Part shown: positions 53,603 to 61,548 of the stretch, piece by piece
How positions within the stretch are numbered: the first letter of the stretch is position 1
Layout: each line of letters opens with the position of its first letter
Assembly: GCF_900109915.1 (NCBI RefSeq)
Contig: NZ_FOBU01000001.1
Span: forward strand, 998,764 to 1,062,763
DNA length: 64,000 nt
Direction: 5' to 3'
DNA from: Luteibacter sp. UNCMF331Sha3.1
GTDB taxonomy: Bacteria; Pseudomonadota; Gammaproteobacteria; Xanthomonadales; Rhodanobacteraceae
Translations under genes and position numbers: made by a program
The notes under the pieces: model-generated
Told to the model about the DNA's origin: nothing
What the model saw: the letters and a program-made list of their open reading frames with translations, nothing else
The model's database searches: none

Positions 53603-54658
53603 ATGATGCGTCGATTCGCGCCTGCCGTTTTTATGCTCGCGTCGCTGAGCGCCGCCTCCGAGACACGTGTCGACACCCTCGTGTATCCAGCGGGCACGCG
53701 CTATGCCGACGAATACAAGGTGCCCGTCGTTTCCGGCATCGACGAGCGGGCCGCCGACAAGATCAACCTTGCGATTCAGCATGAGATTCTCGGCATCGTG
53801 CCCGGTCATTTCGCCACGCCCATCTTTCCCGAAGACGAGCGGAACAGCGGAACCACATCCGCCGACTTCACGGTCGTGCGGGCCGATGCCCAGATCGTCT
53901 CCCTCGACATCGGACGCGAGTTCATGGGGGCATACCCGTCGTATGGACGCACGGCCATGTCGTTCGATGTGCACGACGGCAACCCGATCGCCGCCTCCGA
54001 TATCTTCACGCCGGCCGGCCTGAAGAAGGCACAGAGCACGATCGACAAGCGCCTCGTCGCGGCGATCCGGAAGATCATCGCGCACCCGGATCCCGGCCGG
54101 ATCGACCCGAAGAACGGCGACGCCGCGGACGACCTCGCCACACAGCGCGACGCGTATAACGACTGCATCGAGAACATCCGTGAGCACGACTGGAATACGA
54201 CGTTCCAGCTCGGCGACGAGCTCAGCGTGAAGGAAGGATGCGGGTTTCCCCACGTGATCCAGGCTCTCGACGATGTGGGCGAGGTCGAGTGGAAGGTGTC
54301 CTATGCGTCGCTCGCGCCCGATCTGACGGATTACGGACGCTGCCTGCTGGTAGACCGTCGCAGCGACTGCAAGCGCGACCATCCCACGCCGGCCGTCGGC
54401 GTCTGGCGCGGCACTCTCGGCAAAACGGCGATCTCACTGATCGGCAATCAGGATGGCCTCGTCTACCTCTACGATAGGTACGGCGAGGCGATCGTTCTGA
54501 AGGCCAGCACCGTGACGCCAGGGCATTGGGTGATCGTGAGGACGAACGGCGAGGGCCCCGTCATCGAGACGTTCGACCTCAAGGCAGACCCGGAAGGCGG
54601 TTTCATCGGCACGTGGACGCAGCCGGGCAAACCCGCGCTACCCGTCCGATTGCATTGA
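53603..54658 (+). CDS. Exported protein with DUF3298-like region
   Basis: A 351-residue protein with a signal peptide (MMRRFAPAVFMLASLSA). The N-terminal half resembles PdaC/RsiV-type DUF4163-DUF3298 proteins: DTLVYPAGTRYADEYKVPVV, an ADKINLAIQHEI helix, then a sheet GREFMGAYPSYGRTAMSFDV followed by NPIAASDIF. The C-terminal part (about 265-351, GVWRGTLGKTAISL..., ending in a W.Q.G...LPV strand) looks like a separate small beta domain. Function is unknown; family members bind cell-wall glycans or lysozyme. A TAGGAT -10-like box at 53541 gives a 50-base leader. Either of two tandem ATGs could be used. Confidence 0.7.
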   Translation: MMRRFAPAVFMLASLSAASETRVDTLVYPAGTRYADEYKVPVVSGIDERAADKINLAIQHEILGIVPGHFATPIFPEDERNSGTTSADFTVVRADAQIVSLDIGREFMGAYPSYGRTAMSFDVHDGNPIAASDIFTPAGLKKAQSTIDKRLVAAIRKIIAHPDPGRIDPKNGDAADDLATQRDAYNDCIENIREHDWNTTFQLGDELSVKEGCGFPHVIQALDDVGEVEWKVSYASLAPDLTDYGRCLLVDRRSDCKRDHPTPAVGVWRGTLGKTAISLIGNQDGLVYLYDRYGEAIVLKASTVTPGHWVIVRTNGEGPVIETFDLKADPEGGFIGTWTQPGKPALPVRLH

Positions 54659-54715
54659 CGTACCGCGACGCGATCGCGACCCGGGCGTCGCGCCCCGCTC
54701 ATCACTGAGGCCACC

Positions 54716-54904
54716 ATGACGCCATTAGATAAACCACTGAAGCGCGAGCTCACCGTCGACGACACCGCCTATACCCTGACCATCGATCCCGACGGCCTCA
54801 AGCTCGTGGAAAAGGGAAAGCGCAACGGCGTGACGCTGAGCTGGGCCGATCTGCTCTCGGGCGACGCCGGACTCGCCGCCGCGCTGCAGGCCTCGGTGCG
54901 GTGA
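54716..54904 (+). CDS. Small hypothetical protein (62 aa)
   Basis: A compact acidic/basic protein with a predicted beta-rich core (KRELTVDDTAYTLTIDPDGL) ending in a short helix (SWADLLSGDAGLAAALQASV). It has no signal peptide. GAGG lies 6 bp before the ATG. It fits no family I can name. It is 57 bp after the DUF3298-like gene and converges on the thioredoxin-like gene. Confidence 0.6.
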   Translation: MTPLDKPLKRELTVDDTAYTLTIDPDGLKLVEKGKRNGVTLSWADLLSGDAGLAAALQASVR

Positions 54905-54917
54905 CGGGGACCCGGGG

Positions 54918-55649
54918 CTAGCGCGCCGCGCCGACCCATCGTTCGAGGTCGGCCACGGCGAGCGTGCCGCCCGGGCCCTTCACCGCATCGGACGCCACCG
55001 CGCTGACCACGACGCCCATTGCGTCGACGTGCATCAGCACCGGATACACCTTGACGCCGGCTTCGGTGGCTAGCGTGGCCTGATCGGCGACCACCGGCCA
55101 GTTGAACCGGCGTGTCCGTACGAATTCGCTCGCAGTCGCCGCGTCGTCGAAGGTGAACGCGACGACCGGTATCTCGGGATGCTGGCGATGGAACGCCGAA
55201 AGGACGGGAGTTTCAGCGATGCAGGGAGCGCACAACGCGAAGAAGAAGTTGGCCACGAAGGGCTTGCCGCGAAGCGACGCGAGCGACACCGGCTTGCCGT
55301 CGAGCGTCTTCGCCTGGAATGCGGGGAAGGGATGACCGGTAATGGGAAGCCGTCTGGCTGCCGCATTCCCCGTCGCCGCGGCAACCATGGCCGCCTCGCC
55401 CTGCACCTTGAGCACCGCCCGGTGATGGACCGTGTCCTTGTCGATATCGAACGGTCGTGTGGCGATCGCGGCCTGGAAGCGGTCGAACGGTATCGCGTTA
55501 CCGGATGCGTCCTGGAAGATCACCGTGTAGTCGCGCGGGATCGCCAGCTGGTCGAGCATTCCCTTCTGCGCGGCGGAAGCCTCCGGCAAGGCGTGGGACG
55601 CGGTCGCGAGCATGAAGAGCATCGCGGCTAGAACGAATTTTCCGGGCAC
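54918..55649 (-). CDS. Periplasmic TlpA/ResA-type thioredoxin-like protein
   Basis: A 243-residue exported redox protein. The signal peptide covers about 1-20 (ending SHA). An about 80-residue N-terminal extension has no known fold. The thioredoxin-like domain (about 103-240) has the active-site pair Cys140-Ala-Pro-Cys143 and an AVYP-like cis-proline in VKVYPVLMHVD. TlpA-type proteins reduce disulphides in cytochromes or metallochaperones. The start is GTG, with AGAGGA upstream. A BlaI-type operator identical in core to that of blaI lies 35 bp upstream, so the gene is probably a BlaI target. Confidence 0.82.
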   Translation of the reverse strand: MPGKFVLAAMLFMLATASHALPEASAAQKGMLDQLAIPRDYTVIFQDASGNAIPFDRFQAAIATRPFDIDKDTVHHRAVLKVQGEAAMVAAATGNAAARRLPITGHPFPAFQAKTLDGKPVSLASLRGKPFVANFFFALCAPCIAETPVLSAFHRQHPEIPVVAFTFDDAATASEFVRTRRFNWPVVADQATLATEAGVKVYPVLMHVDAMGVVVSAVASDAVKGPGGTLAVADLERWVGAAR

Positions 55650-55683
55650 GACCTATCCTCTGCGCTACTTGTGAAGCCGATAC

Positions 55684-55697
55684 GCTACACCTGTAGC
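55684..55697. promoter_or_regulatory. BlaI-type operator upstream of the thioredoxin-like gene
   Basis: GCTACACCTGTAGC has arms GCTACA/TGTAGC around CC, containing the TACA-N2-TGTA half-sites of BlaI/MecI operators. It shares 14 bases (CTACACCTGTAGCG) with the site at 57238, and both lie 33-36 bp before a start codon. Confidence 0.75.
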
Positions 55698-55718
55698 GTC
55701 ATGGCTTCAAGCGCGGCG

Positions 55719-56840
55719 TCAGCGCCGTCCGGCGGGGGTCATCGTCATCCGCCACGTACCGTTCGCCTCCTGCGCGAACTCCACGCGATACGGCGCGCCG
55801 TGCGGCACGGTATCCGCCGTCGCTGGCATGGGGCCGCCGACGGTGGTCACGCGATAGTTGCCCGGTGCATGCCCCGCCTCCGCCACGAATCGCATCGAGA
55901 GGCCATATTCCCCGGCGATGGCTTCGACGGCGGTCCCGGCGTGGACGATGCCACCGGTCGCCGCCGTGGCGGCCACGACGATGACGATCGCCGCGCACGC
56001 GCGCGTGCGCGATGGCGTCGGCGAAACGACGTCGGGATCGAGGATCGCCGCCAGTCGACGCTGCAGCGCAGGCAGATGGCCTGCCATCCCGGACGCGCCG
56101 ACGGGTGCTGCGGCCGTGTTGCGGAGGACATCCACCAAGACGCGCGCGTAGGCTTCGCGCGTCGCGTCGTCGGCATGCGCGAGCGCGTCGGCATCGCAGA
56201 GTTCCTCGCGGGCCGAGAGCATCGCATCGTGAATCCACGACAGTGGGCGAAGCCATGGCAGTATCGCCATCGCCACATGCTCGGCGAGAAGGCGCCAGTT
56301 ATCGTGACGCCGCGCATGCGCCAGCTCGTGGCGCACGAGCGCGTCGACGACGGGAGTCGGACTGACCATGAGCGCGGCCGGAAGCACGACGACGGGACAG
56401 CGATAGCCCACCAGCATGGGGCCCGGAACATCGGCGGCCACCACGCCGCGTCGCTCGGGAACCGCCGTGCGCAGCGCCGTCGCCGCGATCGCGACGCGAT
56501 GGAGACGCGTGCCAAGACGCACCAGTTTCAGCAAGCCGGCGGCGCCGAGCATCGCGGCGCCGACATGCGCGAGGTCGACGATCCATGGCTGCGCCGGCAG
56601 CGCGTCGGGAAGGAACGGCGCGGCCATCGTCCACCACGTCGTCCGGATCCCGGGACCGGCGATCGACGCAACGCACGGCAAGCCCAGCGGAAAACCCGCC
56701 GTGGTCCAGAAAGCGAGACCGGCCAGGCGATGCAGCGTCTTCGCGGACATGCCGTCCCGAACCAGCGACAGCGCGACCCGCCATCCGGCACCGACCAGCA
56801 GCGCCGCCAGGCATCCCGCGAGAAACCCAGTCGCGGTCAT
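55719..56840 (-). CDS. BlaR1/MecR1-like M56 membrane metallopeptidase, short form
   Basis: A 373-residue membrane protein with four predicted helices and a cytosolic M56 zinc protease loop. HELAH at 171-175 supplies the metal His pair and Glu, and SAREELCDADALAHA supplies the third ligand. After the last helix (about 280-298) only about 75 periplasmic residues remain. Classical BlaR1 has a 250-residue penicillin-binding sensor there, so this protein must sense something else. Its ATG overlaps the blaI stop by 4 bp. The frame upstream of 56840 is open inside blaI but not coding. Confidence 0.87.
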   Translation of the reverse strand: MTATGFLAGCLAALLVGAGWRVALSLVRDGMSAKTLHRLAGLAFWTTAGFPLGLPCVASIAGPGIRTTWWTMAAPFLPDALPAQPWIVDLAHVGAAMLGAAGLLKLVRLGTRLHRVAIAATALRTAVPERRGVVAADVPGPMLVGYRCPVVVLPAALMVSPTPVVDALVRHELAHARRHDNWRLLAEHVAMAILPWLRPLSWIHDAMLSAREELCDADALAHADDATREAYARVLVDVLRNTAAAPVGASGMAGHLPALQRRLAAILDPDVVSPTPSRTRACAAIVIVVAATAATGGIVHAGTAVEAIAGEYGLSMRFVAEAGHAPGNYRVTTVGGPMPATADTVPHGAPYRVEFAQEANGTWRMTMTPAGRR

Positions 56841-57205
56841 GGGCGTCGTTTGCGGCGGTTGAGCATGCGCTCGAGTTCCGAAAGCTCTTTCTCGTCGAGC
56901 AGCGCGCTGCCCGTCAGCGCGGACAGCGGAACGTTTCCGGACACCTCGAGGACGTGACGGAAGAGATGATCCAGCGATTCGCCGAGCACCTCGATCTTCG
57001 ACCGCGCCGGGGAGAACACGGCCAGCCCGTGCGACTCGTCGCGAACGACGAGCTCTTTCTGACGCATGCGCTCGAGCACCGTGCGCGTGGTCGATACCGC
57101 CCAGCCGGTGCGCTCGGCGAGCACGTCGTGCAGCTCGCGCGCGCTTTGCGGGCTGTGCTCCCACAAGGCCTTGAGGACATCCATCTCGGTGTCGGAGAGG
57201 ATCAT
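56837..57205 (-). CDS. BlaI/MecI-family repressor
   Basis: The 122-residue winged-helix repressor has LSDTEMDVLKALWEHSPQSA at its N-terminus, the recognition helix WAVSTTRTVLERMRQKELV and a C-terminal dimerisation region with the site normally cut by the BlaR1 partner (LFRHVLEVSGNVPLSAL). It forms a two-gene unit with the M56 protease. It should bind the operator at 57238, repressing itself, and the matching one at 55684, repressing the thioredoxin-like gene. No beta-lactamase gene is nearby. Confidence 0.9.
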   Translation of the reverse strand: MILSDTEMDVLKALWEHSPQSARELHDVLAERTGWAVSTTRTVLERMRQKELVVRDESHGLAVFSPARSKIEVLGESLDHLFRHVLEVSGNVPLSALTGSALLDEKELSELERMLNRRKRRP

Positions 57206-57237
57206 GCACGTTTTCCGGGTGGACGAGCCCGGATGGT

Positions 57238-57251
57238 ACTACACCTGTAGC
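57238..57251. promoter_or_regulatory. BlaI-type operator upstream of blaI
   Basis: ACTACACCTGTAGC contains CTACA/TGTAG around CC, 33 bp before the blaI ATG and 5 bp from the end of the TetR gene. It matches the site at 55684. Confidence 0.78.
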
Positions 57252-57255
57252 GCGA

Positions 57256-57804
57256 TCACGGCGCCTTCAGTACCGCCCCCGCGACGACGTTGAAAAGCCG
57301 TGCCGCGCGCTGTGCGTGCGCCGGCTGCTCGCGCAGCCACGCAAGGGCCGCGATGAGATCGAAGAGTTCCGCGCCGTCGAGGTCGGGGCGTGCGGTGCCG
57401 TCCGCCTGCGCCCGACGGAGCAGCGAAGCGCCGGCGGTCTTCAGGCGCACGCACGACTCGTGCAGCGCGGAGGCAGGGTCCTCGATCGCACTCATCATGG
57501 GCTCGAGAATGCCGCGGTGCGCATGCGTGAACGCGATGACCTCCTCCAGCCAAACGAGCAGCGCCTTATCGGTTTCGGCGGCGCCGTTCAGCTCGTTCGC
57601 CTTACCTGCGAGGTCGTCGAAGCTGGAACGGAGCAGTGCGTCCAGCAGAGCTTCCCTGGTCGGAAAGTGGCGATACAGCGTGCCCACGCCCACGTCCGCC
57701 TGCCGCGCGATATCGCGCATCGACACGTCGGCACCCTGCTCGAGCAGGGCTTTCTGGGCAATCGACAGGAGATGGTCGTAATTCTTTTTCGCGTCGGCGC
57801 GCAT
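57256..57804 (-). CDS. TetR-family repressor
   Basis: This 182-residue regulator has an N-terminal HTH of TetR type (NYDHLLSIAQKALLEQGADVSM, then IARQADVGVGTLYRHFPTREALL) and a helical ligand domain with the motif HAHRGILEPMM typical of the YerO/AcrR-like branch. It diverges from a quinone oxidoreductase gene, and a perfect dyad (57816-57840) fills the space between them, so it probably represses both. The ligand is unknown. Confidence 0.9.
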   Translation of the reverse strand: MRADAKKNYDHLLSIAQKALLEQGADVSMRDIARQADVGVGTLYRHFPTREALLDALLRSSFDDLAGKANELNGAAETDKALLVWLEEVIAFTHAHRGILEPMMSAIEDPASALHESCVRLKTAGASLLRRAQADGTARPDLDGAELFDLIAALAWLREQPAHAQRAARLFNVVAGAVLKAP

Positions 57805-57815
57805 GGGGAGCCTTG

Positions 57816-57840
57816 ATATACGGAACACCGTTCCGTATAT
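57816..57840. promoter_or_regulatory. TetR operator between the regulator and the oxidoreductase gene
   Basis: Perfect 11-bp arms ATATACGGAAC and GTTCCGTATAT are separated by 3 nt, 12 bp before the tetR start. A further partial half-site (GGTGTTCCGG) follows at 57848. Confidence 0.85.
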
Positions 57841-57891
57841 TTGGAGCGGTGTTCCGGTAAAGATACCCCAACGACTTCCGAGGAGAAAGTC

Positions 57892-58911
57892 ATGCCCGTT
57901 TCCATGATGAAAGCCGTCGTCCAGCACGGCTTCGGCGGTCCCGACGTGCTGTGTTATGACGACGTGCCAGTACCCCGGCTCAGCCCGGGCGAAGTGCTCG
58001 TCCGGGTCCGCGCCGTCGGCATAAACCCGCCCGACTGGTACCTGCGCGAGGGCTACAAGACCCTTCCCCCGGAATGGCGCCCCGCTGCGACGTTCCCGCT
58101 CATCCTCGGTACCGACATCTCCGGCGTCGTCACTGCGGTGGCCGACGATGTCGAGGGCTTCGCGCTCGGCGACGAGGTGTACGCCATGGTGCGCTTTCCC
58201 GAGGGCATGGCCGGCGGTAGCCGGGCCTACGCCGAGTACGTGACCGTTCCCGCGCGCGAACTCGCCCTCAAGCCCGCCGGAGTGGATCACGCCCATGCGG
58301 CCGCGGCACCCATGTCCCTGCTGACCGCATGGCAGTTCCTCGTCGATCTCGGTCACGACGAACCGAATGCCGTGCAGCCCGGCCCGCATCGTCCCGTCGA
58401 CCTCAAGGGCAAGACAGTGGTCATCAATGGCGCCGCCGGCGGCGTCGGCCATTTCCTGGTGCAGGTCGCGAAGCTGAAAGGCGCGCGTGTGATCGCCATC
58501 GCCTCCGGGCGCCACGTGACGATGCTTAAGGACCTGGGCGCGGACGAAGTGCTCGACTACACGAACGCGACACCGGAAGACGAGCTGCGCGACGTCGATC
58601 TCGTTGTCGATGCCGTCGGCGGCCCCACCAGCAGCCGCTTCCTGAAAACCATCAAGCGCGGCGGTGCTCTCTTCCCCGTCTTCCCGCTGGGCTTCGCCGG
58701 TGCGGCCGAAGCCGAACAACGCGGCCTCACCGTCTCGGCCACGCAGGTGCGGTCGAATGGCGCGCAGTTGCGGGAGCTCGCCAGCCTGCTCGACAGCGGC
58801 GCGATCCGCGTCGTCATCGACGGTAGCTGGCCACTCGCCGACGCGGCGAAGGCACACGAGCGCGCGGCGCAGGGCCACATTCAAGGCAAGCTCGTTCTGA
58901 TCGTGGAATGA
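57892..58911 (+). CDS. NADPH:quinone oxidoreductase-like zinc-free MDR protein
   Basis: A 339-residue medium-chain dehydrogenase/reductase. The N-terminal GroES-like domain (MKAVVQHGFGGPDVLCYDDV, NPPDWYLREGY, LGTDISGVV) lacks the zinc-ligand cysteines. The Rossmann domain starts near 180 with VVINGAAGGVGHFLVQVAK, the dinucleotide loop. Such enzymes reduce quinones or enones with NADPH. AGGAG precedes the ATG. It is under the divergent TetR repressor and is followed by an NTF2-like gene 66 bp on, probably in the same transcript. Confidence 0.9.
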   Translation: MPVSMMKAVVQHGFGGPDVLCYDDVPVPRLSPGEVLVRVRAVGINPPDWYLREGYKTLPPEWRPAATFPLILGTDISGVVTAVADDVEGFALGDEVYAMVRFPEGMAGGSRAYAEYVTVPARELALKPAGVDHAHAAAAPMSLLTAWQFLVDLGHDEPNAVQPGPHRPVDLKGKTVVINGAAGGVGHFLVQVAKLKGARVIAIASGRHVTMLKDLGADEVLDYTNATPEDELRDVDLVVDAVGGPTSSRFLKTIKRGGALFPVFPLGFAGAAEAEQRGLTVSATQVRSNGAQLRELASLLDSGAIRVVIDGSWPLADAAKAHERAAQGHIQGKLVLIVE

Positions 58912-58977
58912 GGCATACGCCCGAGGTCGTCCACGCGCACCCGCGCTGTCGCGCCAGAACGAATAAGGAGCCACACC

Positions 58978-59358
58978 ATGCCCAGTATCCGTGATGCCAT
59001 CCACGACCTTTTCAATCGTCCCGAGCTGACGACAGCCGACGCGGTCGATCGACATTTCGATACTGCGTTCCGGCAACGCGTCAATGGCGCGTGGATCGAT
59101 CGTCAGGCATTTGCCGACGGCATCGCCGAGCTCAGATCGCGCGTGGTGCACGTACGTGTCGATGTGCTCGATGAATTCGTCGACGGCACACGGTATGCGG
59201 AGCGACACGTCATCGAGATCGCCACGCGCGACGGCGAGCTGATTCGTCAGGAGGTGTTTCTTTTCGGAGCGGCGGCGCAGGACGGGCGATTCCTGAGGAT
59301 CGAAGAAGTGACGTTACGGATTCTTCCAACCAGAATCCCAAGCGACCACAGGTCTTGA
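58978..59358 (+). CDS. NTF2-like (SnoaL-type) protein
   Basis: A 126-residue cytosolic protein with the NTF2-like cone fold pattern: an N-terminal helix (IRDAIHDLF), DRHFDTAFRQRVNGAWIDRQAF, then four beta strands (VVHVRVDVLDEFVDG, YAERHVIEIATRDG, IRQEVFLFGAA). AAGGAG lies 8-9 bp before the ATG. Such proteins often accompany TetR-controlled oxidoreductases, and the exact activity is unknown. A diverged copy of residues about 17-45 is present at 61434-61535, on the other side of the adjoining island. Confidence 0.8.
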   Translation: MPSIRDAIHDLFNRPELTTADAVDRHFDTAFRQRVNGAWIDRQAFADGIAELRSRVVHVRVDVLDEFVDGTRYAERHVIEIATRDGELIRQEVFLFGAAAQDGRFLRIEEVTLRILPTRIPSDHRS

Positions 59359-59429
59359 TCGCCTAGAGTCTTTTCCGGAGACGGAAAAAAAGTTACCTCC
59401 ACGTCCACGGGCCCTTCAAACGACACGAC

Positions 59430-59675
59430 GTAACGGGACCCGCACGGCCAAGAAAGAATGAGACCGGAAACCAAGCCGATCACGAAGCCAGAACATAGCT
59501 GATCTGCGAGCGCACTCTGGTCGAAAGCCCCCCTCCTCACAATAGCGGCTCCTGGGACAATCAGAGCCATGCCAGACACGCCTGCACAGCCTGTACCAGC
59601 GCATACATAGACGACGGCCAACCTTATCCATCGCACAGATGCCGCGAGCCACTACCGCCCGAGGACGATCATCTG
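59430..59675 (-). pseudogene. Broken second copy of the 4-TM immunity-like gene
   Basis: The minus-strand frame directly after the stop of the intact 4-TM gene reads QMIVLGR-stop-WLAASVRW, then LAVVYVCAG...GFVIGLVSGLILSW. This aligns with the last half of the intact neighbour ([39 protein letters not shown]). It has an in-frame TAG and no 5' half. It therefore looks like a decayed tandem duplicate of an immunity-type gene. Confidence 0.7.
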
Positions 59676-60116
59676 TCAACTCGGCCGAACTGGCACACGC
59701 GCAGCCAGCGAGAAGATCAGGCCGGAAAGAAGACCGGTAATGAACCCTAAACCGACCTGTTCTACAAAAGCACTTGGCGAACCGGGCCAGTCGCCATTGA
59801 GCATCGCTACTGCAAGAATGAACATGAATGCGCCGATTGCCGCCGCACCAGCGCAAACATACCCAATTGCCAACTTATTCCAGCGCACTAGTGCCCTTAG
59901 CCATGGCCACGCCAAGCAGACCATTGCTGTAAACGTGATTGGCAAGCCAAAAAGATAAACGAACCCTAACGAAAGCGCCCAAGCTTGCCATGGTCGGCTA
60001 TAGCCGACGGCGACATAGTAGAGAACATGACCAAGGAAAAAGGCGAGCGGAGTGATAAGGGAGGTGGCCACCATCCCCTGCCATATACGACGTCGAGCCA
60101 GATTTACGGATGACAT
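59676..60116 (-). CDS. Four-helix membrane protein, candidate immunity protein for the RHS tip
   Basis: A 146-residue protein with four hydrophobic segments, at about residues 15-35, 48-70, 85-108 and 120-138. It has no signal peptide and a basic tail (ARVPVRPS). Its start overlaps the 3' end of the RHS-tip gene by about 13 bp, the usual arrangement for a toxin and its immunity gene. A broken duplicate follows at once. No family is recognised, so the immunity role is inferred from position only. The ATG at 60116 is chosen over an in-frame TTG at 60134. Confidence 0.6.
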   Translation of the reverse strand: MSSVNLARRRIWQGMVATSLITPLAFFLGHVLYYVAVGYSRPWQAWALSLGFVYLFGLPITFTAMVCLAWPWLRALVRWNKLAIGYVCAGAAAIGAFMFILAVAMLNGDWPGSPSAFVEQVGLGFITGLLSGLIFSLAARVPVRPS

Positions 60117-60736
60117 GCCGGAGCCTGGCACCAACCAACTGCGGCGTTGCTCAGGGGAAGATCCCCTCCGAAGACCGGTACTCCCAAAGAGGACACAGAG
60201 CCACCTGCAATAGACCTGAAGATGTCATTATGGAAGTCGGCAATCGACTTACCACTTATGACCACGTGGTTAACAGCCGACGCATTTCCAGCATCCAGTT
60301 GAGCGGCTCGTGCAGCGACTAGCGCTCTGCGAATCGCCTCCATCTTTTCATTCGTGATCGCTCTCGTCGACGCGCACGTCTGCCCTGGAGGAATGTGATC
60401 CGAAATCAACATTGCAAGCCGGTAATTGGTTATCCCCGAAAGAAGACCAACATTGTTCGCCACCTTACTCCCTGCACACGCATATGTATCTCCCCCAGCA
60501 CACGCCGTAGCATAGTAACTCTTACAATCACCCGCCTCTGCGTAGCCCCTCTCTTCACCCGTGTTCCAGCGACCTTGACCATTGCAGGCAAGCCCGCTAG
60601 CGTCCGTTCTCTGCAACGGCCCCGATCCTACGTACGAATAAGTACTTAGCCCGTCCTCTAGACCGATTGGATCGCTCTGGAGATAACGTCCAGCTGAAGG
60701 ATCGTAGTAGCTAGCGTTGTTCGCCAATCCGGACAT
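60104..60736 (-). CDS. RHS C-terminal tip (core remnant plus toxin-like domain)
   Basis: A 210-residue fragment of an RHS/YD polymorphic toxin. Residues about 9-48 are the end of the RHS core: [17 protein letters not shown] followed by [18 protein letters not shown]. The remaining about 160 residues are the variable tip, with six Cys in the first half, [10 protein letters not shown] and [16 protein letters not shown], and no toxin family I recognise. Normal RHS proteins exceed 1000 residues upstream of this point, so the gene is truncated or displaced and lacks its delivery part. It lies just downstream of the 61386-60754 gene and upstream of its likely immunity gene. Confidence 0.75.
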   Translation of the reverse strand: MSGLANNASYYDPSAGRYLQSDPIGLEDGLSTYSYVGSGPLQRTDASGLACNGQGRWNTGEERGYAEAGDCKSYYATACAGGDTYACAGSKVANNVGLLSGITNYRLAMLISDHIPPGQTCASTRAITNEKMEAIRRALVAARAAQLDAGNASAVNHVVISGKSIADFHNDIFRSIAGGSVSSLGVPVFGGDLPLSNAAVGWCQAPACHP

Positions 60737-60753
60737 GCAGGCTGTGATTCCTT

Positions 60754-61386
60754 CTACTTTCTGCGGCGCACTAGTTTTCCGACCCGTTCAACGAAACCGC
60801 CTTCCCGCATCGGATCAGCACATCCGAATGCACGCATGTTCTGATCGCGCGCACGCTCCAGAAGATTCAGAGCATCAGGGGACCGCTGCCTCAACGACGT
60901 GAGGAGCAGCTCATAGTTCCCTTTTTGACTGGCATGGATGCGCTTGGGATCGATAGCTTCCATAACTTGCAGCGCGTCGTCCTCTTGCCTGAGCAAAATC
61001 AATGCGGCGGCATGCATTAGCCGCGCGTACTCGTTCTGAAGGCGTGGCAAGTAGTCGATGAACTGGATCAGACTCATGGGTGGGCCAATCACCAATGACT
61101 GCTGCAACGCTGGAACAGACAAAACATGGTCGACCAGCTCCTCCTCCGATAACTCGTCCTTCCCAACGAACCCACTACCTGGTGTCCGGTTGCTGTACGA
61201 CAGGTGCGGCCCTGCTGGGTCGAACAGTGGAAAACGGAAGTTCGTGACGTATAGACCTCTCGGTACGTACTCGAGAAGCACGCCTTGAAGGATGTGCTCG
61301 AAGTCAGCTCGGAAAAAGTGCCCCTCGTGGCTCCTGACCCCGACCACGCGCTCCTGCATGAGTCGAGCAATCAACTTTTTCTTCAT
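60754..61386 (-). CDS. Hypothetical cytosolic protein in the island
   Basis: A 210-residue protein with no signal peptide or membrane segment. The N-terminal half is mixed ([40 protein letters not shown]). The C-terminal half is helical ([20 protein letters not shown], then [24 protein letters not shown]). I recognise no family. Codon use is more A+T-rich than in the flanking chromosome. It ends 17 bp before the RHS tip gene and is probably cotranscribed with it. It could be an immunity or chaperone-like partner of the toxin fragments, but there is no direct evidence. Confidence 0.6.
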   Translation of the reverse strand: MKKKLIARLMQERVVGVRSHEGHFFRADFEHILQGVLLEYVPRGLYVTNFRFPLFDPAGPHLSYSNRTPGSGFVGKDELSEEELVDHVLSVPALQQSLVIGPPMSLIQFIDYLPRLQNEYARLMHAAALILLRQEDDALQVMEAIDPKRIHASQKGNYELLLTSLRQRSPDALNLLERARDQNMRAFGCADPMREGGFVERVGKLVRRRK

Positions 61387-61433
61387 GCGCTCGGTCCTAT
61401 AGCTCGCCGGGTAATTTCGCTCACAAAGTTAGC

Positions 61434-61535
61434 ATGGGCCTGACTATCGCCGAGGCGGCCGGTCGACATTTCGATCCCACGTTCCGACATCGCGTCAACG
61501 GCAACTGGATCGATCGACAAGCACACGCAAGGTGA
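61434..61535 (+). pseudogene. Duplicated fragment of the NTF2-like gene
   Basis: The reading L-T-I-A-E-A then RHFDPTFRHRVNGNWIDRQA matches LTTADA then RHFDTAFRQRVNGAWIDRQA of the intact gene at about 59026-59110. The DNA also matches over about 85 bp. The match stops abruptly near 61525, where sequence of the truncated effector begins in another frame. Confidence 0.75.
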
Positions 61536-61548
61536 CACTCACGGCGTA

